Shown in pieces: positions 47,022-55,239 of a stretch of DNA of 64,000 nt. A program made the position numbers and the translations under genes. The stretch is from Kitasatospora phosalacinea (GTDB lineage: Bacteria; Actinomycetota; Actinomycetes; Streptomycetales; Streptomycetaceae): contig NZ_JNYE01000001.1 in NCBI RefSeq assembly GCF_000717185.1, positions 160,047 through 224,046 on the forward strand, written 5' to 3'. The notes under the pieces were generated by a model, which was given only the letters and a program-made list of their open reading frames with translations, did not search any database and had not been told where the DNA came from. The stretch's first letter is position 1, and the number at the start of each line of letters is the position of its first letter.

Positions 47022-47779
47022 ATGACGGTTCGACACCCGGAGCTGACCGTCCGACCGCTGCGCGCCGAGGAGCGGGAGACCTGGCACCGGAACCTGGAGG
47101 TGGCCTTCGGCGGCGACCAGGATCCCTCCGCGGAACGGGAGTTGTGGCGGCGGCTGATCGGCGTGGAGCGTTCGCCGGCGGTCTGGTCGGGCGGCCGGAT
47201 GGTGGGCGGGGGCGGGTCGTTCGACTTCCGGCCGGCGGGGCCGGGCGGTGCGGCGCTGCCCGCGGCGGGGCCGGGCGGTGCGGTGCTGCCCGCGGCGGGG
47301 GTGGTCGGGGCGGGCGTGCTGCCGACCGACCGGCGGCGGGGCGCGCTGACCGCGCTGGTGCGCCGCCAGTTGGACGACGTACGGGCGGCCGGGGAGCCGC
47401 TGGCGGTGCCGACCGCCTCCGGGCCGGTGGTCTACGGCCGCTTCGGGTGGACCTGCCGGCGGCGCTGGCGGCGCGCGGGTGCGCGGCGGCGGTGGACGCG
47501 GTGCGGGAGGTGACCGACGCGTTCTGCCCGTGGAACGCCGGGCGGTGGCGGCTGACGGCGGCGCCGGGCGGCCCGGCCTCCTGCGTGCGGACCGGGGAGG
47601 CGGCCGAACTGGCGCTGGACGTCCGCGAGTTGGACTCGGTGTACCTGGGCGGCGGTTCACTGGCGGCGCTGGCGGCGCCGGCCGCGGCGGGCCTGGTGCA
47701 GGAGCTGCGGCCGGGGGCGCTGGAGCCGGCCTCGGCGGCGTTCCGCTCGGGGCTGGAGCCCCGGCTGCCGCACGGGTTC
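47022..47779 (+). pseudogene. decayed Eis-family GNAT acetyltransferase
   Basis: The first 143 codons encode the N-terminal GNAT part of an Eis-type protein (VTVRPLRAEERETW, GVVGAGVLPTDRRRGALTALVRRQLDDVR, VVYGRFGW). Just after YGRFG, at 47445-47449, homology jumps in another frame to the C-terminal domain (VDLPAALAARGC, EVTDAFCPWNAGRWRLTA, SVYLGGGSLAALA, LPHGF). In intact family members about 135 residues of a second GNAT domain lie between these points and the total is near 400. The natural end LPHGF is at 47779, but the stop is gone and the frame runs on to 47932 into rpiB. The gene has thus an internal deletion, a frame change and a lost stop. Confidence 0.8.
47241..47300. repeat. 30-bp tandem duplication inside the pseudogene
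   Basis: Two adjacent 30-base units starting CCGGGCGGTGCGG at 47241 and 47271 differ at one base. In frame they duplicate GPGGAxLPAA in the GNAT part. Confidence 0.9.
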
Positions 47780-47829
47780 CGCGGGCGGCTGCGGAGGGGA
47801 CGCCCGGGCGGGCGTCCCCCCGCGGCGGC

Positions 47830-48315
47830 TCAGCCCTGGGGGTGGTGGGCCGGGATCGGCGGGAGCTCGCCGGTGGTCTCGTACTCGGACAGCATCTCGA
47901 TCCGGCGGGTGTGCCGCGGCTCGCCGCTGTAGGGGGTGTTGAGGAAGATCTCGACGAACTTGGTGGACTCCTCGACGGTGTGCATCCGGCCGCCGATCGA
48001 GATCACGTTGGCGTTGTTGTGCTCGCGGCCGAGGGCCGCGGTCTGCTCGCTCCAGGCGAGGGCCGCCCGGACGCCCTTGACCTTGTTGGCGGCGATCGCC
48101 TCGCCGTTGCCGGAGCCGCCGATCACCACGCCCAGCGCCTCGGGGTCGGCGGCGGTGCGCTCGGCCGCCCGGAGGCAGAACGGCGGGTAGTCGTCCTCGG
48201 CGTCGTAGATGTGCGGGCCGCAGTCGACCGGCTCGTGCCCGGCCCCCTTCAGCCACTCGACGAGGTGGTTCTTCAGTTCGTATCCGGCGTGGTCGGAGCC
48301 CAGGTAGACGCGCAT
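47830..48315 (-). CDS. rpiB: ribose-5-phosphate isomerase B
   Basis: A 161-residue RpiB/LacAB isomerase that interconverts ribose 5-phosphate and ribulose 5-phosphate. It starts MRVYLGSDHAGYELKNHLVEWL, has the GGSGNGEAIAANKVKGVRAAL segment and SEQTAALGREHNNANVISIGGR. The ATG at 48315 is chosen as the family start; a GTG two codons earlier is possible. It overlaps the run-on of the decayed acetyltransferase on the other strand. The upstream bioY gene ends in a hairpin 18 bases before the start, so rpiB transcription probably begins within or just after that hairpin or by read-through. Confidence 0.95.
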   Translation of the reverse strand: MRVYLGSDHAGYELKNHLVEWLKGAGHEPVDCGPHIYDAEDDYPPFCLRAAERTAADPEALGVVIGGSGNGEAIAANKVKGVRAALAWSEQTAALGREHNNANVISIGGRMHTVEESTKFVEIFLNTPYSGEPRHTRRIEMLSEYETTGELPPIPAHHPQG

Positions 48316-48332
48316 GACCACGAGTGTGACAT

Positions 48333-48374
48333 GCCGCCGGGCCCGCTCCCCGACAGGGGCGCGGGCCCGGCGGC
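48333..48374 (-). terminator. terminator of bioY
   Basis: A 14-bp perfect outer stem GCCGCCGGGCCCGC with GCGGGCCCGGCGGC, and an inner CCCC/GGGG stem in the loop, 12 bases after the bioY stop and just upstream of rpiB. Confidence 0.88.
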
Positions 48375-48386
48375 GGTGACGCTGCG

Positions 48387-48983
48387 TCAGCGGCGGCCGA
48401 GCAGCTTCCAGGTGAGCGGCAGGGCGCCCATCGCGAGCGCCATCTTGAGCGCGTCGCCGACCAGGTACGGGTACAGGCCGAGGTCGGCGGCCTTCGCGAG
48501 CGGGACGTCCAGGGCGAAGGCCAGGTAGGGGACGCCGACGGCGTAGATGGCCAGGCTGCCGAGCGCCATCGCCCCGGCGGTCGCCAGCGGGCTGCGGTCG
48601 GCGCCGCGGCGGGCCAGGGCGCCGGTCAGCGCGGCGGCGACCACGAAGCCGATCACGTAGCCGAGGGTGGCCAGGCCCGCGCCCGAGGTGCCCTGGGCGA
48701 ACCAGGGCAGGCCCGCCGTCCCGGCCGCCAGGTAGAGGCCGAGGGCGGCGGCGCCGCGGCGGGCGCCGAGCGCGGTGCCGACCAGCAGCGCGGCGAAGGT
48801 CTGCCCGGTCACCGGCACCGGGGAGCCGGGGACGGGCACCGAGAGCTGGGCGGCCAGGCCGGTCAGCGCGGCACCGCCGACCACCAGGGCCAGGTCGCGG
48901 GCGCGGGCACCGAACCGGGTGGAGGCCTGCGGCAGCAGGTCGGCGAGGACGGCGGTGGACGGTGTCGGCGCGGCGATGGCCAT
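48387..48983 (-). CDS. bioY: biotin transporter substrate-binding subunit BioY
   Basis: A 198-residue membrane protein with five to six helices, the S component of a biotin ECF transporter. Family marks are QLSVPVPGSPVPVTGQTFAALLVG, LGLYLAAGTAGLPWFAQGTSG and GYVIGFVVAAALTG, with a conserved ending PYLVGDALKMALA. No BioM or BioN gene is adjacent, so it works alone or with a shared energising module encoded elsewhere. The ATG at 48983 has GGGAGCAG upstream. An imperfect inverted repeat CACCTG (49013) / CAGGTG (49035) lies before the gene and could be an operator. Confidence 0.93.
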   Translation of the reverse strand: MAIAAPTPSTAVLADLLPQASTRFGARARDLALVVGGAALTGLAAQLSVPVPGSPVPVTGQTFAALLVGTALGARRGAAALGLYLAAGTAGLPWFAQGTSGAGLATLGYVIGFVVAAALTGALARRGADRSPLATAGAMALGSLAIYAVGVPYLAFALDVPLAKAADLGLYPYLVGDALKMALAMGALPLTWKLLGRR

Positions 48984-49258
48984 GGCTGCTCCCTGGGCTC
49001 GGTGCGGGTGATCACCTGTGAACCTATGCGCTGTCAGGTGCTTCGCGCCGCGTCGGCCGTGACAAAAGCCGACCGTCCCGGCTTGTCGGGTCCGGCCTGT
49101 GACCGGGCCCTCATCCGCACGACGGGCAGCCGCACGGACACGGTGCGTCACCGTCCCGTCCGGATGGCGGTACCGCTTGGGAGGTCCACATCCCTTGTCG
49201 AATAGTGGACAGACCCCCTTGAACCTGACCAATCAGTCGAACAGTCTGGAACCGCCGC

Positions 49259-50659
49259 ATGCCCCGCACCCCCACCCCCGAGACCGCACCCGCCCGGGAG
49301 TCGGCTGCCGAGGACGCGGGCCTGTCCCACGGGCTCAAGCAGCGCCACCTGTCGATGATCGCGCTCGGCGGCGTGATCGGCGCCGGGCTGTTCGTCGGCT
49401 CGGGCGCCGGGATCGCCGCGGCCGGGCCGGCCGTGGTGCTGGCCTTCGCCGCCTCCGGGCTGCTGGTGATGCTGGTGATGCGGATGCTCGGCGAGATGTC
49501 CGCGGCCCGCCCCGCCTCCGGCTCCTTCTCGGTGCACGCGGACCGGGAGGTCGGCCGGTGGGCCGGGTTCACCGTCGGCTGGCTGTTCTGGGTGCTGCTG
49601 TGCGTGGGCGTCGCGGTGGAGGCGATCGGTGCCGCCGGGATCGTCTCCGGCTGGCTGCCCGCCGTGCCGTCCTGGGCCTGGGTCGCGCTCTTCATGGCCT
49701 TCTTCTGCCTGACCAACCTGGCCGCCGTCCGCAACTTCGGCGAGTTCGAGTTCTGGTTCGCCGCGGTCAAGGTGCTGGCCATCAGCGCCTTCCTGGTGAT
49801 CGGCGTGCTGGCGGTCTGCGGGCTGCTGCCCGGCACCCCCGCCCCGGGGCTGAGCAACCTGACCGGCCACGGCGGCTTCCTCCCGAACGGGGCGAGCGGC
49901 CTGATCACCGGCCTGCTCGCCTCGGTCTTCGCGTACGGCGGCCTGGAGACCGTCACCATCGCCGCCGCCGAGTCCGAGGACCCGCGGCGCAGCGTGGCGG
50001 TCGCGGTGCGCACCGCGATGTGGCGGATCGCGCTGTTCTACGTCGGCTCGATGGCGGTGATCGTCACCCTCGTCCCGTGGGACGACCCGGAGGTGGTCAA
50101 GCCCGGCCCGTACGTCGCCGTGCTGGACGCGCTGGGCATCCCGGGCGCCGCGGATCTGATGAACGTGGTGGTGCTGATCGCGCTGCTGTCCGCGATGAAC
50201 GCCAACATCTACGGCGCCTCGCGGATGGCGCACTCGCTGGTCGCCCGCGGCCACGGCCCGGGCGGGCTGTCCCGGATCTCCGGCGGGGTGCCGCGGCGCG
50301 CGGTGCTGGCCTCCTGCGGGTTCGGGTTCCTGGCGGTGCTGCTGTCCTACTGGTGGCCGGAGACGGTGTTCTCCTGGCTGCTGAACATGGTGGGCGCGGC
50401 GGTGCTGGTGGTCTGGGGGTTCATCTGCGTCGCCCAGCTGCGGATGCGGCGGCACCTGTCGACGGCCCGACTGCCCGTCCGGATGTGGGCGTTCCCGTAC
50501 CTGACCTACCTGGCGCTGGCCGCGATCCTGGCGGTGCTGGTGCTGATGACGCTGGACTCCGCCAACCGCGTGCAGCTCTACTTCACGGCGGGGCTGACCC
50601 TGGCGCTGGCCGCGGTGGGCGCACTGCGCGGCCGCCGGGCGGCCGCCCCTGACGCCTGA
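49259..50659 (+). CDS. amino-acid permease (APC superfamily)
   Basis: A 466-residue transporter with 12 predicted helices, of the amino-acid transporter (GABA/aromatic permease) subfamily. The first helix contains the substrate motif MIALGGVIGAGLFVGSG. GGLETVTIAAAESEDPRRSV follows in the middle and SAMNANIYGASRMAHSLVARG after it. The substrate cannot be told from sequence. The ATG lacks a clear ribosome site. TTGAAC, a 17-base spacer and CAGTCT just upstream form a plausible promoter with a very short leader. It diverges from bioY. Confidence 0.9.
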   Translation: MPRTPTPETAPARESAAEDAGLSHGLKQRHLSMIALGGVIGAGLFVGSGAGIAAAGPAVVLAFAASGLLVMLVMRMLGEMSAARPASGSFSVHADREVGRWAGFTVGWLFWVLLCVGVAVEAIGAAGIVSGWLPAVPSWAWVALFMAFFCLTNLAAVRNFGEFEFWFAAVKVLAISAFLVIGVLAVCGLLPGTPAPGLSNLTGHGGFLPNGASGLITGLLASVFAYGGLETVTIAAAESEDPRRSVAVAVRTAMWRIALFYVGSMAVIVTLVPWDDPEVVKPGPYVAVLDALGIPGAADLMNVVVLIALLSAMNANIYGASRMAHSLVARGHGPGGLSRISGGVPRRAVLASCGFGFLAVLLSYWWPETVFSWLLNMVGAAVLVVWGFICVAQLRMRRHLSTARLPVRMWAFPYLTYLALAAILAVLVLMTLDSANRVQLYFTAGLTLALAAVGALRGRRAAAPDA

Positions 50660-50671
50660 CGCCTGGCGCCC

Positions 50672-50729
50672 GGCGCCTGACGCCTGACGCGGCGGAGCCC
50701 GGCGCCTGACGCCTGACGCGGCGGAGCCC
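50672..50729. repeat. 29-bp perfect tandem duplication after the permease gene
   Basis: GGCGCCTGACGCCTGACGCG plus GCGGAGCCC occurs twice without a mismatch, at 50672-50700 and 50701-50729. Shorter GACGCCTG units continue to the left into the end of the permease gene. The second copy merges into the 5' arm of the terminator. Confidence 0.92.
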
Positions 50730-50757
50730 CGCGCCCCCGGTGGGGGTGCGGGGCTCC
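50723..50757. terminator. bidirectional terminator between permease and DsbA-like gene
   Basis: A 16-bp stem GGAGCCCCGCGCCCCC with GGGGGTGCGGGGCTCC (one G-U pair) and a 3-base loop. Confidence 0.85.
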
Positions 50758-50768
50758 GGCCGGCCCGG

Positions 50769-51404
50769 CTACTCGAAGGACGGGCCCGCGGTGCGGGTGC
50801 GCTTGATCTCGTAGAAGCCGGGGGTGGAGGCGACCAGGACGGTGCCGTCCCAGAGGCGGGCGGCGGCCTCGCCGCGCGGGGTGGGCGTGACGACCGGGCC
50901 GAAGAAGGCGACGCGGTCGCCGTCCGGGCCGTCGACGGCGATCACCGGGGTGCCGACGTCCTCGCCGACCAGGCCGATGCCCTCGGCGTGCGAGGCGCGC
51001 AGCGCGTCGTCGTACGCGTCGGTGTCGGCGGCGTCGGCCAGTTCCTCGGGCAGGCCGGCGGCGCGCAGCGCGGCGACGACCGTCTCCCGGGTGTTGGGCA
51101 GGCCCTGGTTGTGGAAGCGGGTGCCGAGCTCGGTGTAGAGCGGGCCGAGCACCTTGTCGCCGTGGGCCTGGGCGGCGGCGATCAGGACCCGGACCGGGCC
51201 CCAGCCGGCGGCCAGCAGTTCGCGGTAGCGCTCGGGCAGGTCGTCCCGGTTCTCGTTGAGGACGGACAGGCTCATCACGTGCCAGCGGGTGTCCACCGGG
51301 CGGAGCTTCTCGACCTCCAGCATCCACCGGGAGGTCATCCAGGCCCAGGGGCAGATCGGGTCGAACCAGAAGTCGGCGATCTTGCGGGAGTCTGCGGTCG
51401 TCAC
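50769..51404 (-). CDS. DsbA family thioredoxin-fold protein (mycothiol-dependent nitroreductase type)
   Basis: A 211-residue cytoplasmic protein of the DsbA/FrnE fold. Near the N-terminus it has DFWFDPICPWAWMTSRW. The actinobacterial relative Rv2466c has CPWC there, so the resolving cysteine of a CxxC pair is replaced by alanine and a monothiol mechanism with mycothiol is likely. Other family segments are HVMSLSVLNENRDDLPERY and the cis-proline loop VGTPVI. The GTG at 51404 follows AAGGGCG. It diverges from pepN, its usual neighbour in Streptomyces. Confidence 0.88.
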   Translation of the reverse strand: MTTADSRKIADFWFDPICPWAWMTSRWMLEVEKLRPVDTRWHVMSLSVLNENRDDLPERYRELLAAGWGPVRVLIAAAQAHGDKVLGPLYTELGTRFHNQGLPNTRETVVAALRAAGLPEELADAADTDAYDDALRASHAEGIGLVGEDVGTPVIAVDGPDGDRVAFFGPVVTPTPRGEAAARLWDGTVLVASTPGFYEIKRTRTAGPSFE

Positions 51405-51591
51405 TGACGGCGCCCTTCGGGTCGGCGGGTCGGTTGCGGGCGGGGTTCCCCCCGGGAGGGTGCAACTCCGGCCCGGCCGCGATGATTCCTCCGCCAGTGC
51501 AATGGCACAGGTGGGCGGGCGTGAAAGGATGCCCCCGACGGAGTGCCATGAACACTCCGAAACCGTGTGTTCCGTACAGAGGAGTACCGAC

Positions 51592-54213
51592 GTGCCGGGC
51601 AAGAACCTGAGCCGTGAGGAGGCCCGCGACCGGGCCGCGACCATCCGGGTGGAGAGCTACCGCGTGCACCTGGACGTCAGTGCGGCGGCCGACCCCGGCC
51701 GGCCCACCTTCCGTTCCACCACCCGGATCTCCTTCGACTGCGCCGAGCCGGGCGCGACCGGCTTCGCCGACCTGCTGGCCCCCGAGGTGGTCTCGGTCGA
51801 GCTGAACGGCCTCGCGCTGGACGTGGCCGAGGTGTTCGACGGCACCCGGGTGACGCTGCCGGTGCTGGCCGCGCACAACGAGCTGACCGTGGTCGCCGAG
51901 TGCGCGTACAGCCGCACCGGCGAGGGCCTGCACCGCTTCGTCGACCCGGCCGACGGCGAGACCTACCTGTACACCCACTACGAGCCGGCCGACGCCCGCC
52001 GGGTCTTCGCCAACTTCGAACAGCCCGACCTGAAGGCCCCGTTCACCTTCACCGTGACCGCCCCCGCCGCCTGGGACGTGTACGCCAACGCGGTGCACGA
52101 GCGGATCACCGACGAAGGGGCGTCCCGGACCTGGGAGTTCGCCCCGACCCGGCCGATCTCCACCTACCTGACCGCCGTGGTGGCCGGCCCGTACCACGTG
52201 GTGCGCGACCACTACGCGCGCGAACTGCCCGACGGCACGGTGCTGGAGATCCCGCTGGCCGCCACCTGCCGCCGCTCGCTGGCCGCGCACTTCGACGCCG
52301 ACGAGATCCTCACCGTCACCAAGCAGGGCCTGGACTACTTCCACCAGGAGTTCGACTACCCGTACCCGTTCGGCAAGTACGACCAGTGCTTCGTCCCCGA
52401 GTACAACATCGGCGCGATGGAGAACCCGGGCTGCGTGACCTTCCGCGAGGAGTTCGTCTTCCGCTCGAAGGTCACCGAGGCCGCGTACGAGTCCCGGGCC
52501 AACGTGATCCTGCACGAGATGGCCCACATGTGGTTCGGCGACCTGGTCACCATGAAGTGGTGGGACGACCTGTGGCTGAAGGAGTCCTTCGCCGACTTCA
52601 TGGGCTCCTACGCGCAGATCGGCGCGGGCACGAGGTACCGCTCCGCCTGGATCACCTTCGCCAACCGCCGCAAGGCCTGGGCGTACCGGCAGGACCAGTT
52701 CCCCACCACCCACCCGATCACCGCGGACATCCGCGACCTGGAGGACGCCAAGCTCAACTTCGACGGCATCACCTACGCCAAGGGCGCCTCCGTCCTCAAG
52801 CAGCTGGTCGCCTACGTCGGCCCGGAGGCCTTCTTCCGGGGCGCCCGCGCCTACTTCAAGAAGCACGCCTTCGGGAACACCGTCCTGGACGACCTGCTGG
52901 ACGCCCTGGAGGAGACCGGCGGCCGCGACCTGCGCGCCTGGTCCGCCGCCTGGCTGCAGACCTCCGGCGTCAACACCCTGACCCCCGAGGTGACCTGCGA
53001 CGCCGAGGGCCGGATCACCGAACTGGCGGTCCGCCAGGACGGCGCGCCGCTGCGCCCGCACCGGATCGCGGTCGGCCTGTACGACCGGGACGCGGACGGC
53101 GCGCTGCGGCGCACCGACCGCTACGAGCTGGACGTCGCCGGGGAGCGCACCGCGGTCGCCGCCGCGGTCGGGCGGCCGCTGCCCGCGCTGGTGCTGCTCA
53201 ACGACGACGACCTGACGTACTGCAAGGTCCGCTTCGACGAGCACTCGCTGGAGACCCTGCGCACCGGCCTCGGCGACCTCACCGACGCCCCGGCCGCGGA
53301 CGGCACCACCGCCACCACCGCCGCCACCGCCACCGCCGCCCCGAGCCTGGCCCGGGCGCTGGCCTGGTCCGCGGTGTGGAACCTCACCCGGGACGGCCTG
53401 ATGCCGACCCGCGACTACCTCGACCTGGTGCTGCGCTTCGCCGGCCGGGAGTCCGACATCGGCGTGCTGCAGTCGCTGCACCAGCAGGCCGCCACCGCGC
53501 TGGCGGTGTACGCCGACCCGGCGCACCGCGACGGGTACGGCACCGCGCTCGCCGAGTGCGCGCTGCGCGAGCTGTCGCTGGCCGCCCCCGGCAGCGACCA
53601 CCAGCTCGCCTGGGCCCGGTTCCTGGCCGACACCGCCGAGCGCGCCGACCACCTGCAGCTGCTGCGCGGACTGCTCGACGGCACCGGCCGGATCGACGGC
53701 CTGGACGTCGACCAGGAGCTGCGCTGGACGTTCTGGCTGGCGCTCGCCGCGCACGGGGCGGCCACCGCCGAGGAGCTGGCCGCCGAACTGGCCCGCGACA
53801 ACACCGCCAGCGGCCGCCGCCAGCAGACCCAGTGCCTGGCCGCGCTGCCCACCCCGGGCGCCAAGGCCGCCGCCTGGACCGCGGTGGTCGACTCCGACGA
53901 ACTGCCCAACGCCCTGGTGGAGGCCCAGATCGCGGGCTTCAACCAGCCCGGCCAGCGGGAGCTGACCGCCGCCTACGCCGCGCCGTACTTCGAGGTGCTG
54001 GAGTCGGTCTGGGCGGAGCGCTCGATCGAGATCGCGATGCGGATCGTCGGCGGCTTCTTCCCGCGGTACCGGACCACCCCGGACACCCTGGCCGCCACCG
54101 ACGCCTGGCTGGCCGCCCACCCGGACGCCGCCCCGGCGCTGCGCCGGCTGGTGCTGGAGTGCCGGGACGACCTGGCCCGGGCGCTGCGGGCCCAGGAGTG
54201 CGACGCCCGGTAA
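51592..54213 (+). CDS. pepN: aminopeptidase N (M1 family)
   Basis: An 873-residue zinc aminopeptidase. GAMEN is at 274-278, the zinc site HEMAH at 308-312 with the third ligand in LKESFADF near 331, and a long helical C-terminal domain follows. It removes N-terminal residues from peptides in the cytoplasm, downstream of Clp and other proteases. The GTG at 51592 has AGAGGAG upstream. A short Ala/Thr-rich stretch (TTATTAATATAAP) near residue 575 is a low-complexity insertion between domains. It forms a single-gene unit ending in a strong hairpin. Confidence 0.95.
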   Translation: MPGKNLSREEARDRAATIRVESYRVHLDVSAAADPGRPTFRSTTRISFDCAEPGATGFADLLAPEVVSVELNGLALDVAEVFDGTRVTLPVLAAHNELTVVAECAYSRTGEGLHRFVDPADGETYLYTHYEPADARRVFANFEQPDLKAPFTFTVTAPAAWDVYANAVHERITDEGASRTWEFAPTRPISTYLTAVVAGPYHVVRDHYARELPDGTVLEIPLAATCRRSLAAHFDADEILTVTKQGLDYFHQEFDYPYPFGKYDQCFVPEYNIGAMENPGCVTFREEFVFRSKVTEAAYESRANVILHEMAHMWFGDLVTMKWWDDLWLKESFADFMGSYAQIGAGTRYRSAWITFANRRKAWAYRQDQFPTTHPITADIRDLEDAKLNFDGITYAKGASVLKQLVAYVGPEAFFRGARAYFKKHAFGNTVLDDLLDALEETGGRDLRAWSAAWLQTSGVNTLTPEVTCDAEGRITELAVRQDGAPLRPHRIAVGLYDRDADGALRRTDRYELDVAGERTAVAAAVGRPLPALVLLNDDDLTYCKVRFDEHSLETLRTGLGDLTDAPAADGTTATTAATATAAPSLARALAWSAVWNLTRDGLMPTRDYLDLVLRFAGRESDIGVLQSLHQQAATALAVYADPAHRDGYGTALAECALRELSLAAPGSDHQLAWARFLADTAERADHLQLLRGLLDGTGRIDGLDVDQELRWTFWLALAAHGAATAEELAAELARDNTASGRRQQTQCLAALPTPGAKAAAWTAVVDSDELPNALVEAQIAGFNQPGQRELTAAYAAPYFEVLESVWAERSIEIAMRIVGGFFPRYRTTPDTLAATDAWLAAHPDAAPALRRLVLECRDDLARALRAQECDAR

Positions 54214-54219
54214 CGCGCT

Positions 54220-54258
54220 GTGGGGCAACTCCCTCCTCTGGAGAGGGAGTTGCCCCAC
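54220..54258. terminator. bidirectional terminator between pepN and ngcG
   Basis: A perfect 16-bp stem GTGGGGCAACTCCCTC with GAGGGAGTTGCCCCAC and a 7-base loop, seven bases after the pepN stop and 17 bases after the convergent permease stop. Confidence 0.92.
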
Positions 54259-54275
54259 GTACGAGGGTACTGCGG

Positions 54276-55229
54276 CTACTTCAGGGTGGCCGAGGTCAGA
54301 CCCGCCTGCACCTGGCGCTGGAAGGACAGGTACACCACCAGCACCGGCAGCATCGCGATCGTCATGCCGGCGAACAGGCCGGGGAAGTCGCTGGCGTAGC
54401 CGGACTGCTGGGCCAGGTTCATCAGGCCCTGGGCCAGCATCGAGCGGTCCGGGTCGCTGCTGCTCTGCTGCTGCATCAGGGTCAGCGGCAGCAGGTACTG
54501 GTTCCACTGGCCGAGCACGTTGAAGATGAACACGCTGATCAGGCCGGACTTCGCCATCGGCACCATGACCTGGAAGAACGCCCGGGTGTGCGAGCAGCCG
54601 TCGATCATCGCGGCCTCGTGGACGGCGCTGGGCAGCGACCGGAAGAACGAGTGCAGGAAGAACACGGTGAACGGCAGCGAGTAGGCCGTGTAGACCAGGA
54701 TCAGGCCGGCGTACTGGTTCAGCCCGAGCCAGGGGATGACGGTGCCGAGGTTCTTCATCATGAAGAACAGCGGGACGAGCGCCAGGTAGACCGGGAACAT
54801 CGCGCCGGCCACGAAGAAGTAGTAGATGACCCGGTTGCCGCGGAACTCGTACCGGGCCAGCACGTAGGCGGCCATCGAGCCGAGCAGCATGGTCAGCGTG
54901 AGCGAACCCGCCAGCACGATCACGGTGCTGACGAAGAAGTCGCCGATGCCCTTGTTCCAGGCGCGGGTGAAGGCGTCGAAGCCCCAGTGCGAGGGCCAGC
55001 TCCAGGCGCTGTCGCCGATCTCGGCGTTGTTCTTGAACGAGCCGAGGATGATCCAGATCAGCGGGCCGATGATCAGGACCGCCCACAGGGCCAGGAAGCC
55101 GTGCGAGAAGACGTTGAGGACTCCCCCGCCGTCGGCGAAGCGCTGCTCCTTGACGGGCTTGCGCGGCTCGTCGTTCCCGCCGTTGCGCTGGGCCGGGATG
55201 CCGGTGGTCGCGTCGGTGTTGGTGCTCAT
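54276..55229 (-). CDS. ngcG: carbohydrate ABC transporter permease, NgcG type
   Basis: A 317-residue permease with six helices and an extended polar N-terminus. The EAA loop that docks the ATPase is EAAMIDGCSHTRAFFQVMVP. It pairs with NgcF to import N-acetylglucosamine and chitin oligosaccharides. The gap to ngcF is ten bases. No ATPase gene is nearby; in Streptomyces the shared ATPase MsiK serves such systems. Confidence 0.88.
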   Translation of the reverse strand: MSTNTDATTGIPAQRNGGNDEPRKPVKEQRFADGGGVLNVFSHGFLALWAVLIIGPLIWIILGSFKNNAEIGDSAWSWPSHWGFDAFTRAWNKGIGDFFVSTVIVLAGSLTLTMLLGSMAAYVLARYEFRGNRVIYYFFVAGAMFPVYLALVPLFFMMKNLGTVIPWLGLNQYAGLILVYTAYSLPFTVFFLHSFFRSLPSAVHEAAMIDGCSHTRAFFQVMVPMAKSGLISVFIFNVLGQWNQYLLPLTLMQQQSSSDPDRSMLAQGLMNLAQQSGYASDFPGLFAGMTIAMLPVLVVYLSFQRQVQAGLTSATLK

Positions 55230-55239
55230 GCCGGGAACC

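Noticed and set aside
47445..47449. Programmed ribosomal frameshift joining the two acetyltransferase parts
   Set aside because: About 135 residues of the family are missing at the same point, so a frame change alone would not restore the protein; no slippery sequence with a downstream structure is evident.
47006..47932. A real 308-residue gene in the third frame over the acetyltransferase
   Set aside because: Only its second half matches the Eis C-terminal domain; its first half is out of frame with the GNAT motifs. It is the downstream fragment of the broken gene, not an independent gene.
49013..49040. BirA- or BioQ-type operator before bioY
   Set aside because: CACCTG/CAGGTG with a 16-base spacer is short and does not match a biotin-regulator box I know; noted in the bioY entry only.
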